NCBI RefSeq assembly: GCF_018603905.1
Contig: NZ_JAHFZZ010000010.1
Coordinates: 242,076 to 306,075 of the forward strand
From: Nonomuraea sp. NEAU-A123
Lineage (GTDB): Bacteria > Actinomycetota > Actinomycetes > Streptosporangiales > Streptosporangiaceae
Reading direction: 5' to 3'
Length of the DNA stretch: 64,000 nt
Part shown: in pieces, positions 16,301 through 24,471 of the stretch
How the letters are laid out: each line of letters begins with the position of its first letter
Numbering within the stretch: the first letter of the stretch is position 1
Notes under the pieces: generated by a model
What the model saw: the letters and a program-made list of their open reading frames with translations, nothing else
What the model was told of the DNA's origin: nothing
Database searches by the model: none
Position numbers and translations under genes: made by a program

Positions 16301-18024
16301 GCGAGCGGTTCGCCGCCGGGCCCGGCGGCCTGGTGGTGCGGCCCGGCTCGCCGGAAGACGCCGTCAGCGCGCTGCGTGCGCTGGCCGAGCAGGACTTCCA
16401 GCCCGAGCGCGTGGTGCACCTGTGGACCGCGGAGGAGAGCCCGGACACGACCGACGAGTGCCTGCGGCGCGGCCTGCACACCCTGGTCTCGCTCGCGCGG
16501 GCCTCGGGCGACATGGGGATCACGCAGTGGTCGCTGGACATCGTCACCATCGGCGGCCAGCGGGTGCTCCCCGGTGACCGGGTCATCCCGGAACGCGGCA
16601 CCCTGCTCGGCCCGACCCGCCTGATCCCGGTCGAGTACCCGCGTGTCCGCACCCGCCTGATCGACATCGACACGGCGTCGTCGCCGCGCGACCTCCTCAC
16701 CGAGCTGCGCGCCGAACCCGCCGACCAGGTCGTGGGGCTGCGCGGCGGCCGGCGCTGGGTCCCGGAGTACGAGGTGCTCGACGCGTCGTGCATCGACCAG
16801 AACGCCCCCAAGACCCAGATCCGCCGGGGCGGCACCTACCTCGTGACCGGCGGTCTCGGCGGCATCGGCCTGGCCATGGCGGAACGGCTCGCCGAGCACT
16901 ACCAGGCCCGCCTCGTCCTGATGGGCCGCACCCCGGTGCCGCCGAAGGACCAGTGGGGGCCCATCCTGGCCTCGGAGCGGACCGCCGACGAGGTACGCAG
17001 GCGGATCGAGGGGCTGCGCCGGCTGGAGGCCGCGGGCATCGAGGTCGTCACGGTCGCCGGCGACGTCTCCCAGCCCGATGACGTACGGCGGGCGGTCGGC
17101 GCGGCGATCGACACGTTCGGCGAGCTCAACGGCGTGCTGCACTGCGCCGGAGTGCCGGCCGTCGGCCTGATGCAGTTCAAGACGGCCGCCGACATCCAGC
17201 GGACGCTGGCGCCGAAGGTGGCGGGCACGCTGGCCATCGCCGAGGCGCTGCGCGACGTGCCGGTCGACTTCGTCGCGCTGTTCTCCTCCACCACGTCGGC
17301 GACCGGCGGCGGCGCGGGGCAGGTCGACTACTGCGCGGCCAACGCCTACCTCGACGCGTTCGCGCTCAGCGACCCGCTGCCCGGCGTGACCGTGACGGCG
17401 ATCGACTGGTGCGAGTGGACCTGGAACGGCTGGACCGACGGCCTCGAGAACTACGACGAGGGGTCCAAGCACTACTTCACGTGGTACCGGGAGAACTTCG
17501 GCATCACCTTCGACCAGGGCTACGAGACGCTGCTGCGGGTGCTGGCCAGCGGCGAGGCGCACGTGATCACCTCGACCCAGGACTTCGCCCCGCTGGTCGC
17601 GATGAGCCGCCGCTCGTCGATCGAGAGCCACCAGGCCACGGTGAAGAAGATCCGCGACGCCTTCGGCCGCCACCCGCGGCCCGAGCTGTCGACCGCGTAC
17701 GTCGAGCCGCAGTCACCGGCCGAGGAGGCCATCACCGCGGTCTGGGCCGAGGCGCTCGGCCTGGAGCAGGTCGGCATCCACGACAACTTCTTCGAGCTCG
17801 GCGGCAACTCGCTGCTCGGCATGGAGATCATCGCCGAGGTCCGCAAGGCCCTCGAACTGTCCTACCTGCCACCGCACATCCTCTACCAGTCGCCCACGGT
17901 CGCCTCGCTCGCCGAAGCCGCGACCTCGGGGGACCAGCAGGATCAGCAGACCCTCGGGGCCCTTGACCAGCGGCGGTCCCGCATCGAACAGCGACGCAAC
18001 ATGCTCCGTGGGAGGGCTTCATGA
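13315..18024 (+). CDS. Type I modular PKS, single module KS-AT-KR-ACP (proposed module 7)
   Basis: 1569 residues. ATG 13315 is chosen over GTG 13297 and ATG 13309 because AGAGG lies 7 bases upstream. KS (about 17-442): Cys186 in VQTFCSTSLVAVH, His322 (VEAHGTAT), His361 (NVGHLDRA). AT (about 530-830): atypical oxyanion motif GVGEQY, nucleophile Ser646 in GYSLGEYVAACL, and HAFHS at 745-749 as in malonyl-type ATs. KR (from about 1173): GGLGGIG, Tyr1339 (VDYCAANAYLD). ACP: Ser1499 in FFELGGNSLLG. There is no DH, ER or thioesterase. The C-tail is basic (QRRSRIEQRRNMLRGRAS). The KS is of the CSTSL type seen in PpsE-like and PKS-NRPS hybrid synthases rather than the usual actinomycete DTACSSS type. 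The stop overlaps the next PKS start (ATGA). Confidence 0.93.
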   Translation: MDQQHSPGDSKHSADESNIAIIGMAGRFPGADNVETFWRNISGGVESFTRFSDEELIDAGVSPATFQQPNYVRSRPILDNVRGFDAGFFGYNPREATLADPQQRIFLEVAWEVLEAAGYGSPDARGSVGVFAGTNISGYLLTRLRAFEMGIDPSALMIGNDKDALTTNVSFRLNLSGPSVAVQTFCSTSLVAVHLASDALRRGDCEIALAGGVSVRIPDRVGYLWEEGGQESPDGHVRTFDAEGKGSMFGDGAAVVALKRLDRAIADRDTVLAVIRASAINNDGALKFSYLAPSIDGQRRCVSRAIERAGVDPSEISYVEAHGTATEVGDPMEVAALTSAFGPTKDKQYCLLGSIKPNVGHLDRASGVTGLIKVVQSLRNELIPGTLHYRSPNREIDFDSSPFRVTSEVTPWPREEDRPRIAGISSLGMGGTNAHAIVTEAPVPEPRPERPRRWQVLPVSARSESAAEQACARLADRLEIDSDLELGDVAYTLQVGRKVFSHRRVVVADSTGRAATLLADPAGRLGRNDATVGRRVGFLIAGVGEQYPGMVAALYADEPAFRDDVDECLTVLGLTEAAQLSDVFMPAERQDTGGDLARLLGRTADAATGPTAEAHLIQPAVFVAEYALARQFMRWGITPEIMVGYSLGEYVAACLSGVLSLPDALRLVAYRAKLITSQPEGAMLAVAADERRLRAVLGELSARDLDVAVRTGSQLVLAGPVAAVDAAGALLLEAKIGCRRLDTTHAFHSRMLEPVAAELTAWISDNVTLHPPVIPYVSNVTGRLATADVVTDPGYWARHMCETVEFGAGLAHVLGGGDLSLVEIGPGQSLGALTRGHPECDRAQWPLIVTTLPAANDRLDTHAAIATAVGKLWLAGVSVGWAAMHDGWAPGRIPLPTYPFEHQDYWLDIDQTAASTGAPAIDDSDPTSILNALPRLPDERWINVPTWRQTAPRPAREEEAARWLVYTDAGRADTFAATLREHLEAAGHRVVLVRPGERFAAGPGGLVVRPGSPEDAVSALRALAEQDFQPERVVHLWTAEESPDTTDECLRRGLHTLVSLARASGDMGITQWSLDIVTIGGQRVLPGDRVIPERGTLLGPTRLIPVEYPRVRTRLIDIDTASSPRDLLTELRAEPADQVVGLRGGRRWVPEYEVLDASCIDQNAPKTQIRRGGTYLVTGGLGGIGLAMAERLAEHYQARLVLMGRTPVPPKDQWGPILASERTADEVRRRIEGLRRLEAAGIEVVTVAGDVSQPDDVRRAVGAAIDTFGELNGVLHCAGVPAVGLMQFKTAADIQRTLAPKVAGTLAIAEALRDVPVDFVALFSSTTSATGGGAGQVDYCAANAYLDAFALSDPLPGVTVTAIDWCEWTWNGWTDGLENYDEGSKHYFTWYRENFGITFDQGYETLLRVLASGEAHVITSTQDFAPLVAMSRRSSIESHQATVKKIRDAFGRHPRPELSTAYVEPQSPAEEAITAVWAEALGLEQVGIHDNFFELGGNSLLGMEIIAEVRKALELSYLPPHILYQSPTVASLAEAATSGDQQDQQTLGALDQRRSRIEQRRNMLRGRAS

Positions 18025-21000
18025 CGGAAACCGATTACGACTCGGCGGTCGCACTGATCGGCATGTCCGGTCGCTTTCCAGGGGCGAGCAGCGTCGAGGA
18101 GTTGTGGCGCAACGTACTCGCCGGGATCAAGGGACTGCGCGAGATCACCGACGAGGAACTGGCCGAGTCCGGCGTCGAGCCGGGCAAGGTGGCCGACCCG
18201 CGCTACGTGCGCGTCGGCGGCCCGATCGACGGCCTCGACCGGTTCGACGCCACGGTCTTCGGGATCAACCCCCGCGAGGCCGAGACGATGGACCCGCAGC
18301 ACAAGCTCTTCCTCGAGTGCTCGTGGGAGGCGCTGGAGAGCGCCGGCTACTGCCCGACCGACACGCCCGGACAGGTGGCCGTCTTCGCGGGCTGCGGCTT
18401 CCCCGACTACATCGTCCAGAACATCCAGCACCTCGCCGGCCAGCCGGGCGGCGCGCTGCTCATGGCCGTCGGCAACGAGCGCGACTCGCTGGCCTCGCTC
18501 GTCTCCTACAAGCTCGGGCTGCGCGGCCCGGCCGTCACCGTGCAGACCTTCTGCTCCACCTCGCTGGTCTCGGTGCACCTGGCCTGCCAGAGCCTGCTGA
18601 CGTACGAGTGCGATCTCGCGCTGGCCGGCGGCGCGTTCACGCCGCTCCCCCAACCCGCCGGCTACCTGTACGAGCAGGGCGGGATCATGTCGCCCGACGG
18701 CCGGGTACGCAGCTTCGACGCCGAGGCGAGCGGCACGGTCATGGGCAGCGGGGTCGGCACGGTCGCGCTCAAGCGCATGTCCGATGCGATCAAGGACGGC
18801 GACGTCATCCACGCGGTCATCCTCGGCTCGGCGGCCAACAACGACGGCCGGATGCGCGCCGGCTACACCGCGCCCGGCGTCGACGGGCAGGCCGAGGTCA
18901 TCGAGTCCGCGCTGGGCGTAGCCGGGGTCAAGTCCGACACCATCGGCTACGTCGAGTGCCACGCGACCGGCACCATGCTGGGCGACTCGATCGAGCTGGC
19001 CGCGATGAACCGGGTGTTCGCGCAGCCCCGCGAGACGCCGTGCGTGTTGGGCTCGCTCAAGCCGAGCCTGGGCCACCTCGACCGCGCCTCCGGTGTCACC
19101 GGGCTGATGCGCGCGGCGCTCAACCTCAAGAACGAGCTGCTGCCCGGCACTCCGCACTACGAGACGCCGAATCCGGCGCTGGCCACGGCGCAGGACCGGT
19201 TCACGGTGCTCACCGAGCACCGGGCCTGGCCCGCGGGACCGCATCCGCGGCGGGCCGGGGTCAGCTCGTTCGGGCTCGGCGGCACCAACGCGCACGTGGT
19301 GCTGGAGCAGGCTCCGGTACGGCCCTCGCGGCCCGCCCGGCCCGGACCGCACCTGCTGACGTTCTCGGCCGCCGACGGGCAGGCGCTGTCGGACCTCACC
19401 GATCTGCTGCGGGAGCACCTCGCCGGTGACGTCGCCGACGACCTGGCCGATGTGGCGTACACGCTCCAGGTCTCGCGCGGCGGCTTCGCGACGCGGCGCG
19501 CGATCGTGGTCCGGGACCGGGATGACGCGGTCGCGGCACTGGCCGACCCGTCGCGCTGGATCGACGCCAAGACACAGCGCCGCAACCCCAAGGTCCGGCT
19601 GATCACGCCGACCGGCGCCGTCCCGGCCACCTGGTGGGCGGACCTGCGCGCCACGGCCAACCGACTGACCCGCCCCGGCACCGCCGGCGCCACCATGGCC
19701 CCCGAGGACGCGGTCGCGGCGCTGGCCGAGGCGCTTACCGCGCTCGGCGTACGCCTGCTCCACGACGGGACCGACACCTCCGGCGTCGAGGAGATCGCCG
19801 TTGCCCCTGCCGACGGCGAGAGCGCCGCCGAGTGGCTGCTGGCCACCGTGGCCCGGCTGTGGCAGGCCGGGAGCGCCATCGACTGGGCGGTCCTGCACCA
19901 TGGCGCGGGCCTGCGGGTCGAGCTGCCCACCTACCCCTGGCAGAAGCGCCGGTTCTGGGTCAAGGCCAACCCGAGCATGATGGCCGCGCCGCCGAGCACC
20001 GGTAAGACGTTCGACCGCTCGAAGTGGACGCACCTGCCGACCTGGCGGCAGCGGCCGCTTCCGCTCGGCGGTCTCGACGAGCAGCTCCGGCTGGCCGGGC
20101 CCTGGCTGGTCTTCACCGACGACGCCCGGGGCGAGGCCCTGGTCGAGCGGCTGACCGAGGCGGGCGCCGAGGTGACGGCGGTGCGCCGGGGTGACCGCTT
20201 CAACGAGGACGACACCGGGCATTTCACGATCCGCCCCGACAAGGCGGACGACATGGCCGAGGTGCTCTACTCGCTCGTGGTCGTCCCGCGCTCGATCGTC
20301 CACGCCTTCAGCCTCGCCGCCGCCGAAGCGGGGCCGGACCCCATCGCTCACTTCGACGCCGAGCAGAACCGCGGCTTCTACTCCGCCCTCGCGCTGGCCC
20401 GCGAGCTCGTCGACAACACCGGCTCCGCGCCGCGCGCCGAGCTGGTCCTGCTGACGTCGGGAGCGGTAGGCGTGGTCGGCTCGGACCTGCGCCATCCCGA
20501 GCACGCGACGCTCGCGGCACTGGCCCCGAGCCTGGCGCAGGAGAACCCGCGCCTGCGCTGTCGCCACATCGATGTCGCGCCGGACTCGGGCGCAATTAAA
20601 GAGGTGCCGGACACCATTGGAAACGCGTCTCTTCACCAGCTCGCCACACAAATCCTGGCCGCTTCCGTCGCGCCGCACGAGGGGCCGGTCGCGGTGCGTT
20701 CGGGTGAGACGTGGCTGCGGCAGTACGAGCAGTACCCCATCGACGAGCCAAGCCCGGAGCAGCGGCCGTTCCGCGACGGCGACACCGTGCTGATCACCGG
20801 CGGTCTCGGCGACGTCGGCCTCGTGCTCTCCCGCCACCTGGCCGCCAGGTACGGCTGCCAACTGGTGCTCACCGCCCGCGCGCCGCTGCCGCCACGCGCG
20901 GAGTGGGACGCCTACCTGGCCTCGGTGCCGCAGGGCGGGGAGCGTACGGCGCGGCACATCCGCAACATCCGCGACCTGGAGGAGCGCGGCGCCACCGTGC

Positions 21001-21875
21001 TCGCCCTGTCGGCCGACGTGGCCGACGAGGCCGGGATGCGGGCGGTCGTCGAGGCGGCGGTCGAGCGGTTCGGCGGCATCGACGTGGCCGTCCACGGCGC
21101 AGGCGTCCAGGACGGCGGCTACTTCAACTTCGCCCACCTCATGGACCGCGACCAGTGCGACGCCCACCTTGCCGCCAAGGTCAACGGCTTCCACGTGCTG
21201 GAGGCCGTACTGGGAGACCAGGCCCCCGACCGGCGCATCACGTTGTCGTCGATCGCGGCGGTGCTCGGCGGGATGACGCTGGCGCCGTACGCGTCGGCGA
21301 ACGCGGCGCTCGACGCCTACATCCGCGTGGCCCGGCTGGCGGGCGGCCGGTGGATCACCGTCGACTGGGACACCTGGAACATCGACCCCGACCGGCTCGA
21401 AGGCCACAGCGGCGCGGTGATCGACTACGCGATGGCGCCCGCGGAGGGCGTGGACGTGTTCGAGCGGGCCCTGTCGGCCGCCGACCGTGTCGGGCACCTG
21501 GTCATCTCGACGGGTTCGCTGGACGCGCGCATCGCGCAGTGGGTCACCGGTGACATCCACGACGCCGGCGACGACGATCTCGACGACGACCGCGAGCGCC
21601 ACCCGCGCCCCGAGCTGAGCACCCCGTACGTCGAGCCAGCCGAGGGCACCGAGGCGACGCTGTCCGGCATCTGGTCGAGAGTGCTGGGCATCGACCCGAT
21701 CGGCGCCACGGACAACTTCTTCGAGCTCGGCGGCCACTCGCTGCTCGCGATCGAGCTGACCACCCGGATCCGCAAGGCCCTGAACGCCTCGGTGCCGGTC
21801 ACCGGGCTGCTGGAGTGCCCGACGGTCCGCCAGTTGGCCGCCCTGCTGGACTCCCGGGATGAGGTGGCGGCGTGA
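18021..21875 (+). CDS. Type I PKS module KS-KR-ACP with AT deleted (proposed module 8)
   Basis: 1284 residues. KS (about 9-430) is intact: Cys178 (VQTFCSTSLVSVH), His314 (VECHATGT), His352. Between the KS and the conserved post-AT motif LPTYPWQKRRFW (about 634) there are only about 200 residues, against about 450 in module 7. The AT motifs GxGEQ, GxSxGE and HAFHS are all missing, and what remains are pieces of the KS-AT and post-AT linkers. KR: GGLGDVG near 926, Tyr1090 (APYASANAALD). ACP: Ser1240 (FFELGGHSLLA). The acyl group must come from another AT in trans, or the module does not extend. It ends with a plain ACP and no thioesterase. Codon use is normal apart from a short lower-GC patch near 20590-20660. 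It is coupled to the acyl-CoA dehydrogenase gene by GTGA. Confidence 0.92.
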   Translation: MTETDYDSAVALIGMSGRFPGASSVEELWRNVLAGIKGLREITDEELAESGVEPGKVADPRYVRVGGPIDGLDRFDATVFGINPREAETMDPQHKLFLECSWEALESAGYCPTDTPGQVAVFAGCGFPDYIVQNIQHLAGQPGGALLMAVGNERDSLASLVSYKLGLRGPAVTVQTFCSTSLVSVHLACQSLLTYECDLALAGGAFTPLPQPAGYLYEQGGIMSPDGRVRSFDAEASGTVMGSGVGTVALKRMSDAIKDGDVIHAVILGSAANNDGRMRAGYTAPGVDGQAEVIESALGVAGVKSDTIGYVECHATGTMLGDSIELAAMNRVFAQPRETPCVLGSLKPSLGHLDRASGVTGLMRAALNLKNELLPGTPHYETPNPALATAQDRFTVLTEHRAWPAGPHPRRAGVSSFGLGGTNAHVVLEQAPVRPSRPARPGPHLLTFSAADGQALSDLTDLLREHLAGDVADDLADVAYTLQVSRGGFATRRAIVVRDRDDAVAALADPSRWIDAKTQRRNPKVRLITPTGAVPATWWADLRATANRLTRPGTAGATMAPEDAVAALAEALTALGVRLLHDGTDTSGVEEIAVAPADGESAAEWLLATVARLWQAGSAIDWAVLHHGAGLRVELPTYPWQKRRFWVKANPSMMAAPPSTGKTFDRSKWTHLPTWRQRPLPLGGLDEQLRLAGPWLVFTDDARGEALVERLTEAGAEVTAVRRGDRFNEDDTGHFTIRPDKADDMAEVLYSLVVVPRSIVHAFSLAAAEAGPDPIAHFDAEQNRGFYSALALARELVDNTGSAPRAELVLLTSGAVGVVGSDLRHPEHATLAALAPSLAQENPRLRCRHIDVAPDSGAIKEVPDTIGNASLHQLATQILAASVAPHEGPVAVRSGETWLRQYEQYPIDEPSPEQRPFRDGDTVLITGGLGDVGLVLSRHLAARYGCQLVLTARAPLPPRAEWDAYLASVPQGGERTARHIRNIRDLEERGATVLALSADVADEAGMRAVVEAAVERFGGIDVAVHGAGVQDGGYFNFAHLMDRDQCDAHLAAKVNGFHVLEAVLGDQAPDRRITLSSIAAVLGGMTLAPYASANAALDAYIRVARLAGGRWITVDWDTWNIDPDRLEGHSGAVIDYAMAPAEGVDVFERALSAADRVGHLVISTGSLDARIAQWVTGDIHDAGDDDLDDDRERHPRPELSTPYVEPAEGTEATLSGIWSRVLGIDPIGATDNFFELGGHSLLAIELTTRIRKALNASVPVTGLLECPTVRQLAALLDSRDEVAA

Positions 21876-23032
21876 AGCAGCCCGAGTATCTCCGCAAGAT
21901 CCAGAGCTTCGCCCGGCGCGAACTGCTCGACAAGGACGCCTACCTGGACTCGCTGGCCGACGCGCCGATGCCGCTGTACAAGCGCTTCGCGGACACCGGC
22001 CTGGCGAACTGGTGGCTGCCCAAGGAGTCGGGCGGGCTCGGGCTGGGCCTGGAGGAGAGCGTCCGCATCGTCTCCGAGCTGGCCTACGCCGACGCGGGCG
22101 TGGCGTTCACGCTGTTCATCCCGGTGCTGACGACGAGCATGGTCCAGTGGTACGGCTCCGCGGAGCTCCAGGAGCGCCATCTGGGCCGGCTGGCGGCCGA
22201 GAACGGGTTCTGCGCGACGCTCGGCAGCGAGCACGCGGCGGGCAGCGAGCTGGCCCGGATCTCCACCACGGCGACCCGCGAGGGCGACGAGATCGTGCTC
22301 AACGGGCAGAAGGCGTTCTCCACCAACACCGACTTCGCGCAGTTCATGGTGGTGATCGCGCGGGCCCAGGACGACCCGGCGGGCTACCTCGCGGTCCTGG
22401 TGCCGCGTGACACGCCCGGCATCCGCGTGGACAAGCGGTGGGACGTGATCGGCCTGCGCTCGTCGGCGACCTACCAGGTCACCTTCACCGGCTGCCGCGT
22501 GCCCGCGGCCAACGTGCTGCGCGGCAACGGCCTGCGGCTGCTGGAGGTCGGGCTGAACGCCAGCCGCATCCTCATCGCCACGACCGCGCTCGGCATCGCC
22601 CGCCGGATCCGCGACGTGTGCATGGAGTACGGCAAGGCCAAGTCGGTGAAGGGCTCGCCGCTGGCCAACAACGCGGTCTTCGCCGCTCGCCTGGGCCAGT
22701 TCGAGATGCAGATCGACGTGATGGTGAACCAGTGCCTGGCCGCGGCCCGCGCGTACGACGCGGTCGCGGCCCGGCCGGACGCCGGCGAGGAGTTCCTGCG
22801 CATCGGGACGCTCAAGTCGGCGCTCACCGCGAAGATGTTCTGCGGCCAGACCGGGTGGCAGATCGCGTCCACGGCTTCGGAGATGTTCGGCGGGCTCGGT
22901 TACACGCACGACTCGGTCATCGGCAAGCTGCTGCGGGACGTGCGCTACGTGTCGATCGTCGAGGGCGGCGACGACGTACTGCGTGACCTGGTGTTCAGCC
23001 GCTACGTGGTGCCGGTGTCGAAGCGGTCATGA
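21872..23032 (+). CDS. Acyl-CoA dehydrogenase-family flavoprotein, coupled to the last PKS module
   Basis: 386 residues, GTG start overlapping the PKS stop. The three-domain acyl-CoA dehydrogenase layout is clear: N-terminal helices, a middle beta domain (GFCATLGSEHAAGSELARISTTA) and a C-terminal helical domain with the catalytic Glu in SIVEGGDDVL. It is FAD-dependent and would make or use an alpha,beta double bond on a CoA- or ACP-bound acyl chain. Since the second dehydrogenase (25527-26696) sits in the extender cassette, this one more likely acts on the nascent or finished polyketide on module 8. A role in extender formation is the alternative. The stop TGA is shared in the palindrome TCATGA with the stop of the convergent phosphopantetheinyl transferase gene. 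Confidence 0.88.
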   Translation: MKQPEYLRKIQSFARRELLDKDAYLDSLADAPMPLYKRFADTGLANWWLPKESGGLGLGLEESVRIVSELAYADAGVAFTLFIPVLTTSMVQWYGSAELQERHLGRLAAENGFCATLGSEHAAGSELARISTTATREGDEIVLNGQKAFSTNTDFAQFMVVIARAQDDPAGYLAVLVPRDTPGIRVDKRWDVIGLRSSATYQVTFTGCRVPAANVLRGNGLRLLEVGLNASRILIATTALGIARRIRDVCMEYGKAKSVKGSPLANNAVFAARLGQFEMQIDVMVNQCLAAARAYDAVAARPDAGEEFLRIGTLKSALTAKMFCGQTGWQIASTASEMFGGLGYTHDSVIGKLLRDVRYVSIVEGGDDVLRDLVFSRYVVPVSKRS

Positions 23033-23683
23033 GGCGTCCGCGGCGGTGACGACCGCCGCGGCGTAGCCCGGCGCGACGTCCAGCCAGCGGACAGGCAGGG
23101 CGGCGCCGGGCGGCGAGGAAGAGGAGAGCACGGTCCCGTGGGCCGTGCTCTCTTCGTGTACCAGGACGTCGCGGAGCCCGGCCAGGCCCACCCCGACGGT
23201 CTTGACGTACGCCTCCTTGGCCGTCCAAAGGCGGAAATATCCGGTACGGCATCCGGCGGGGTCGGCCGCCCGCAGCCGGTCGACCTCCTCCGGCTGGTAC
23301 ATGCTGCCGGCCATCGCCAAGCAGTCGAGGTCCTCGCGGATCCGCTCGACGTCCACGCCGACCCTGAATCCCGGCGGCGCCACCGCCACCAGCGCCCACT
23401 CCTCGGAGTGGGACAGGTTGAAGTCGGGGGCGGCCCGGCCCTGGGGCAGGGCCAGGTACGGCCGGCCGCCGTCCTCGGCGCCGAAGGCCAGACGCGCGGC
23501 GCGCACGCCGCACACCTCGCCGAGTATGGCGCGGAGCGCGGCGTGCGCGACCGTGAACCGATGCCGCTCCCGGACCGAGCCGAGCCGCCGGGCCCGCTCG
23601 CGCTCGGTGTCGGAGAGCGACCGCCACCATCCCGGCCCGGACGGCCGGTCGAGGTGGATCTTCCACACTCTGAGCCGCGTCAT
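23027..23683 (-). CDS. 4'-phosphopantetheinyl transferase, Sfp type
   Basis: 218 residues. ATG 23683 forms an ATGA overlap with the thioesterase stop; a GTG two codons upstream is less likely. The enzyme transfers phosphopantetheine from CoA to the Ser of the carrier domains, activating the ACPs. Mg-binding and catalytic motifs are present: FNLSHSEEW near 88-96, GVDVE at 109-113 and WTAKEAYVK at 153-161. It is the last gene of the long minus-strand operon. Its stop overlaps the stop of the convergent dehydrogenase gene by 6 bases. Confidence 0.93.
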   Translation of the reverse strand: MTRLRVWKIHLDRPSGPGWWRSLSDTERERARRLGSVRERHRFTVAHAALRAILGEVCGVRAARLAFGAEDGGRPYLALPQGRAAPDFNLSHSEEWALVAVAPPGFRVGVDVERIREDLDCLAMAGSMYQPEEVDRLRAADPAGCRTGYFRLWTAKEAYVKTVGVGLAGLRDVLVHEESTAHGTVLSSSSPPGAALPVRWLDVAPGYAAAVVTAADAS

Positions 23684-24465
23684 ACCCACGCGCGCAGCGC
23701 CTCCGAGATGTGCTTGTGCGTCAGCTTCGCCTGCTCGAACACGGCGAAGTGCCCGCCGACGAACGTGTGCAAATCAAACCGCCCCGTGGTCTGGTCCCGC
23801 CACCTGGCCACCAGTTCCCGGCCGGCCCGCGGGTCGTCGGTGCTCGGCAGCGCGGTGATCGGGACGTCCAGGGCGGGCTCGGCGTAGTACTCGTAGGTCT
23901 CCTTGACGCTGAAGTCGGCCTGGATGGCGGGCAGGATCATCTCCAGTACGGATGGGTCGTTCAGCAGCCAGTCGGGCGTACCGCCGAGCTTGCGCAGCAT
24001 CTCCACCAGCTCGGGGCGGCTCATGCCGCGCACCGGCGGCCCGTCGTCGAACGGCCGGTGCGGAGCGACGCAGCCGGAGACGAACAGGTGCACCGGCCCG
24101 GGCCCGCCCCGGCGGCGGATCTCCCGCAACAGCTCGAACGAGACCAGCGCGCCCAGGCTGTGTCCATAGACGGCGTACCGGCGGCCTCCGCTCACCTCGG
24201 CCAGGATGACGTCTGCCAGGTCGGAGACCAGCGGCGCCATCCGCTCGTACGGGGGTTCGCGCAGCCGGTTCTCCCTCCCGGCCGGCTGGACCGGCAGCAC
24301 CGCCACGCCCGGCAACCTGTTCTGCCACGCCCGGTAGGCGGAGGCCCCGCCCCCGGCGTGCGGCAGGCAGAACAGCGCGAGCGCATCGGCCGCCGCGCCG
24401 GTCTGCGCCCGGTAGGGCAGCCACCGCTGCATCACATCCGCGCTTGTCACATCATTGACGGTCAT
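23680..24465 (-). CDS. Type II thioesterase (editing)
   Basis: 261 residues, alpha/beta hydrolase fold. It begins LFCLPHAGGGASAY as in the RifR/SrfAD family. The nucleophile is Ser103 in GHSLG and the catalytic His is in the C-terminal GGHF; the acid is probably in the STDDPRAG segment. Such enzymes remove wrong acyl groups from stalled carrier domains. Because no PKS protein here ends in a thioesterase domain, it might also hydrolyse the final chain, although that is not the usual role. It lies 6 bases after the glyceryl-ACP synthase gene, with GAGG formed across that stop codon. Confidence 0.93.
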   Translation of the reverse strand: MTVNDVTSADVMQRWLPYRAQTGAAADALALFCLPHAGGGASAYRAWQNRLPGVAVLPVQPAGRENRLREPPYERMAPLVSDLADVILAEVSGGRRYAVYGHSLGALVSFELLREIRRRGGPGPVHLFVSGCVAPHRPFDDGPPVRGMSRPELVEMLRKLGGTPDWLLNDPSVLEMILPAIQADFSVKETYEYYAEPALDVPITALPSTDDPRAGRELVARWRDQTTGRFDLHTFVGGHFAVFEQAKLTHKHISEALRAWV

Positions 24466-24471
24466 CGTGCC

